Positions 60,800 through 64,000 of a DNA stretch of 64,000 bases are shown here, one piece after another. Both the position numbers and the translations under genes were made by a program. Below the pieces are notes generated by a model that saw nothing but the letters and a program-made list of their open reading frames with translations, made no database searches and had not been told where the DNA came from. This DNA comes from Amphiduros pacificus. Taxonomy: Eukaryota; Annelida; Polychaeta; Phyllodocida; Hesionidae. Location of the stretch: positions 17,593,925 through 17,657,924 of the forward strand of contig OX439004.1 of assembly GCA_949316495.1 (NCBI GenBank), given 5' to 3'. Numbering within the stretch: the stretch's first letter is position 1; each line of letters starts with the position of its first letter.

Positions 60800-61265
60800 A
60801 AGATGGAGTTCGAAGATGGAGTTGGAAGATGGAGTGTGGGGATGGAGTGTGGGGATGGAGTGTGGGGATGGAGTGTGGGGATGGAGTGTGGGGATGGAGT
60901 GTGGGGATGTGGGTGTGAGGATTGAGTGTGAGGATATAGTGTGAAGATGGAGTGTGAGGATGGAGTGTGAGGATGGAGTGTGAGGATGGAGGGTGAGGAT
61001 GGGGTGTGAGGATGGGGTGTGAGGATGGAGTGCGAGAATGGAGTGTGAAGACAGAGTGTGAAGATGAAGTGTGAAGATGGAGTGCGAAGATGGAGTGTGA
61101 GCATGGAGTGTGAGCATGGAGTGTGAGCATGGAGTGTGAGCATGTGAAGATGGAGTGTGAGCATGGAGTGTGAAGATGGAGTGTGAGGATGGAGTGCGAG
61201 AATGGAGTTTGAGGATGGAGTGTGAAGATGTGGTGTGGAGATGGAGTGAGAAGATGGAACGAGAG
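60800..61265. repeat. 13-bp minisatellite, about 35 copies
   Basis: The unit is GATGGAGTGTGAG, with a GATGGAGTGTGGG block at the left and GAGCATGGAGTGT units in the middle. The minus strand contains no stop, so all three frames encode HTPSSHSILTLH-like cycles. I treat these as non-coding. Confidence 0.95.
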
Positions 61266-61291
61266 AATGGATAACAATGACATGGTTGTGG

Positions 61292-61378
61292 GTTGCATGA
61301 TTATGGAATAATTTGACACCGTTGCGTGATTTTGAAATACAATAACACTGTTGCTTGATCATGGAATACAAAGACACA
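61292..61378. repeat. 29-bp tandem repeat, 3 copies
   Basis: GTTGCATGATTATGGAATA, GTTGCGTGATTTTGAAATA and GTTGCTTGATCATGGAATA start at 61292, 61321 and 61350, each followed by an A/T-rich GACAC-type end. Confidence 0.85.
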
Positions 61379-61682
61379 TGATAATGTAATCACCGATGAT
61401 TGGGTCATTGTTCGCATACAAGCATTAATGTGTCCTACGACGCTATCTTCATTAGTGGCATAATTTGCCATAATGACTACATATTTTACATTAAGCCTAT
61501 TTTCTTCCCACATCAAAGTGTTTTGTATATGGGTATCCGAATCTTGCAGAATTATGGACGATAATAAGCTTATGATGGGAAGGAATCAGTGACTCAAAGT
61601 TCACACAATATCATCATCCAAAAAATTGTAAGTGGCATTCCATCATTTCCGCCTAAACTCATCATGTTCATCAAAAGAGGCA

Positions 61683-61932
61683 AACCCTTCATAAAACAGA
61701 CCCTTCATAAAACAGACCCTTCATAGAGACAAACCCTTCATAAAACAGACCCTTCATAGAGACAGACCCTTCATAAAACAGACCCTTCATAGAGACAGAC
61801 CCGTCATAGAGACAAACCCTTCATAGAGACAAACCCTTCATAGAAAAAAACCCTTCATAGAGACAAACCCTTCATAGAGACAAACCCTTCATAGAGACAA
61901 ACTCTTCATAGTGATAGACCTTTCAGAGAGAA
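61683..61932. repeat. Mixed 16/17-bp minisatellite, about 15 copies
   Basis: Two unit lengths are interspersed: CCCTTCATAAAACAGA (16 bp) towards the left and CCCTTCATAGAGACAAA (17 bp) towards the right. Confidence 0.95.
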
Positions 61933-62302
61933 TGACCTTTCATAATATCTGATATGTTTGGCTGATGTAAAAGGGTCATGGTATAATTTGATTCTTTGAA
62001 AAATCTCTTCAAAATGTACGCTTGTGCATGATTTAATGTGATGAGAGGTTGTGAGAATGCTACATTTACTTCATTGTTGCTTGAGTGTACTCAGGTCGTT
62101 CCTGTAATGTATTTAGATATGAGCAGTTAGGGCGTCACTTTTCTCTCATTGTTATGCTCCATTGAAACATAAACATTTCCTATAATAGTTGGTGTTGCAG
62201 TTATTTATACATGCTGCCAAGAATGTTAATCCTCTTTTTAGAATAATTTTAATATACTATATAAATGATATGATTAAAGCCAAGTTCTGGTCGTAGTACG
62301 TG
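61933..62302. other. AT-rich unique spacer
   Basis: No feature was recognised between the two repeat blocks. Confidence 0.4.
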
Positions 62303-62374
62303 ATTAAGAACATATCCCTAGGTGTTATTAAGAACATATCCCTAGGTGTTATTAAGAACATATCCCTTGGTGTT
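62303..62374. repeat. 24-bp tandem repeat, 3 copies
   Basis: Three copies of ATTAAGAACATATCCCTAGG plus TGTT start at 62303, 62327 and 62351. The third differs by one base. Confidence 0.95.
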
Positions 62375-62424
62375 ATGCTGATTTATTATGCTAATATATT
62401 TAACCTAGTTGATGGTAGAGTGCC

Positions 62425-62880
62425 TTGGTACTCCAGTACAGCTAGTCCCTGGTACATGAGTGCAGCTGGTCCCTTGTAGTTTAGTGCAGCTGTTCTCTAG
62501 TACTTTAGCGCAGGTATTCCTGGTAATTTAGTGCAGCTAGTCCCTGGTACTTTAATGCAGCTGGCCTCTGGTACTTTAGTGCGGCTGGTCCCTGGTACTT
62601 TAGTGCAGCTGGCCCTTGGTATATTAGTGAAGCTGTTCATTGGTACTTTAGTGCAGCTGTTCTCTGGTACTAAAGTGCAGTTGGTCCCTGGTACCTTAGT
62701 GCAGCTAGTCCCTTGTAAGTTGGTTCCTGGTACTTTAGTGCAGCTTGTCCCTGGTATTTTAGTGCAGTTGGTCCCTGATACGTTAATGCAGCTAATCCCT
62801 TATACACTATTCAGCTGGTCAGTTATCATTGGGAATCATGATACTTTATTGAGAATTATTTTTATTAGAGCTAGTCCCTA
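62425..62880. repeat. 24-bp degenerate minisatellite, about 18 copies
   Basis: The unit is GTGCAGCTAGTCCCTGGTAC plus TTTA (QLVPGTLV in one plus frame). Copies vary at many positions and some are shortened. Confidence 0.9.
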
Positions 62881-63328
62881 ATACCCTACTGACTATTATA
62901 TGTTCCTTTGAATCTTATCTCAAAGGAATATTATGTTATTATACTCGAGTTGTGTGAGTCTTGAAATGCCAGTATTACACTCCTTTTGATAGGACCTTAT
63001 ACGAGATTGATAAAGGTACATACAACAAGCAGGAAAGATCAGGGAGTACCGAGCACTTGGGCGATCCCTCAGAAGAAAAGTCACTTCTAATCTGTCGTGA
63101 CTGGGAAAAGAATCAATAAAAATATCATAAAACGTCTCCAAGTAAAAATGCAATATTTCCTGTTAAAGAAGTAAGCAACGGATTTCAAAGATCACCTCAG
63201 GTTTACCAAGAGCAATGACTCACATATTTGGAATATTCATTTGATATGCTAATATCCATAAAATGTGAAAACAGGCATGTTTTGGTGTTGTGTTACACAT
63301 ATTGGTGATAAACCATGAAAATCATTAC
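62881..63328. other. AT-rich unique spacer
   Basis: I recognise nothing between the 24-bp and 45-bp arrays. Confidence 0.4.
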
Positions 63329-63995
63329 GATGGCAATATCATTTGGAAAGGCCAATAATATGAAAAGTATTGCGAAGGTGAAATCATGGGGTGAGGCCAA
63401 TCTTATGAGAAGCACTGCGAAGGTTAAGGCATTGGGAGAGGTCAATCTTATGAGAATCATTGCGAAGGTAAACGCATTGGGAGAGGCCAATCTTATGAGA
63501 AGCATTGTGAAGGTGAAAGCATTGGGAGAGGCCACTCTTATGAGAAGCATTGTGAAGGTTAAAGCATTGGGAGAGGCCAATCTTATGAGAATCATTGTGA
63601 AGGTAAATGCATTGGGAGAGGTCAATCTTATGAGAATCATTGCGAAGGTAAACGCATTGGGAGAGGTTGATCTTATGGGAAGCATTGTGAAGGTTAAAGC
63701 ATTGGGAGAGGTTGATCTTATGAGAAGCATTGAGAAGGTTAAAGCATTGGGTGAGATCAATCTTATGAGAATCATTGCGAAGGTAAAAGCATTGGGTGAG
63801 GTCAATCTTATGAGAAGCATTGTGAAGATTAAAGCATTGGGAGAGGTCGGTCTTATGAGAAGCATTGCGAAGGTAAAAGCATTGGGTGAGGTCAATCTTA
63901 TGAGAAGCATTGTGAAGATTAAAGCATTGGGTGTGGTCAATCTTATGAGAAGCATTGTGAAGGTTAAAGCATTGGGAGAGGCCAATCTTATGTGA
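63329..63995. repeat. 45-bp minisatellite, about 15 copies, at window end
   Basis: The unit is GAGAAGCATTGTGAAGGTTA, AAGCATTGGGAGAGGCCAAT, CTTAT. Being 15 codons long it is open on both strands: plus KALGEANLMRSIVKV, minus SPNALTFTMLLIRLT, for about 226-230 codons. Third-position-like variation is not enriched, since substitutions change amino acids freely (I/V, S/I, A/V). The array may continue beyond the window. Confidence 0.95.
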
Positions 63996-64000
63996 AGAAT

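Noticed and set aside
63293-63995. Complementary frames of 226 and 230 codons
   Set aside because: Both follow from a 45-bp unit lacking stops. Substitutions between units change amino acids without restraint.
1-64000. Virus-like or endogenous retroviral copies
   Set aside because: No capsid, envelope, protease or integrase motif was seen on either strand.

Overview
The window looks like non-coding-rich DNA from an animal with a repeat-laden, AT-rich genome. The transposons suggest a marine invertebrate, most likely a mollusc or other lophotrochozoan: a CR1/L2-type LINE, tRNA-derived SINEs, TIR elements carrying TGTCCGTC runs and TGACCTTTGACCTTGA boxes. That assignment is inference from repeat style, not from a marker gene. 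I see no rRNA or functional tRNA gene, no CRISPR array, no bacterial-type operon and no virus-like or LTR element. Most of the DNA reads as intergenic or intronic sequence.

Host coding evidence is thin. The best candidate is a first coding exon on the minus strand at 2246-2321: 25 codons with a clear signal peptide, a good start context and a consensus 5' splice site. The gene would continue leftward, and at the left edge (12-86) lie two tandem 21-nt segments, each bounded by a splice-acceptor-like and a splice-donor-like sequence on the same strand. They may be duplicated microexons or two units of a 54-bp minisatellite.

Mobile elements lie mainly between 28 and 57 kb. They are a LINE 3' end (about 28.6-28.8 kb), two SINEs (30.2-30.9 kb), a short TIR element with a TTAAT duplication (32.07-32.64 kb), a 1.9-kb TIR element flanked by TA (34.74-36.64 kb), a nearly intact LINE with endonuclease and reverse transcriptase split by one stop codon (37.07-39.96 kb), a Harbinger-like MITE with a TTA duplication (53.12-53.77 kb) and a 2.6-kb element with long inverted ends and one protein-like fragment (54.35-56.96 kb).

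The dominant feature is tandem repeats. More than fifteen separate minisatellites with different units (13 to 64 bp) occupy 1.1-1.6, 3.8-4.2, 10.1-11.2, 13.5-13.9, 16.6-17.4, 22.5-22.7, 33.3-34.6, 41.4-43.2, 52.1-52.9, 57.9-58.5 and almost all of 60.8-64.0 kb. Several lack stop codons on one or both strands and so give long but probably meaningless open frames. The remaining unique DNA contains GC-richer islands that resemble conserved non-coding elements, two good CTCF-like sites in the same orientation about 18 kb apart, and a few striking palindromes. Nothing in the window shows genes acting together in a pathway.
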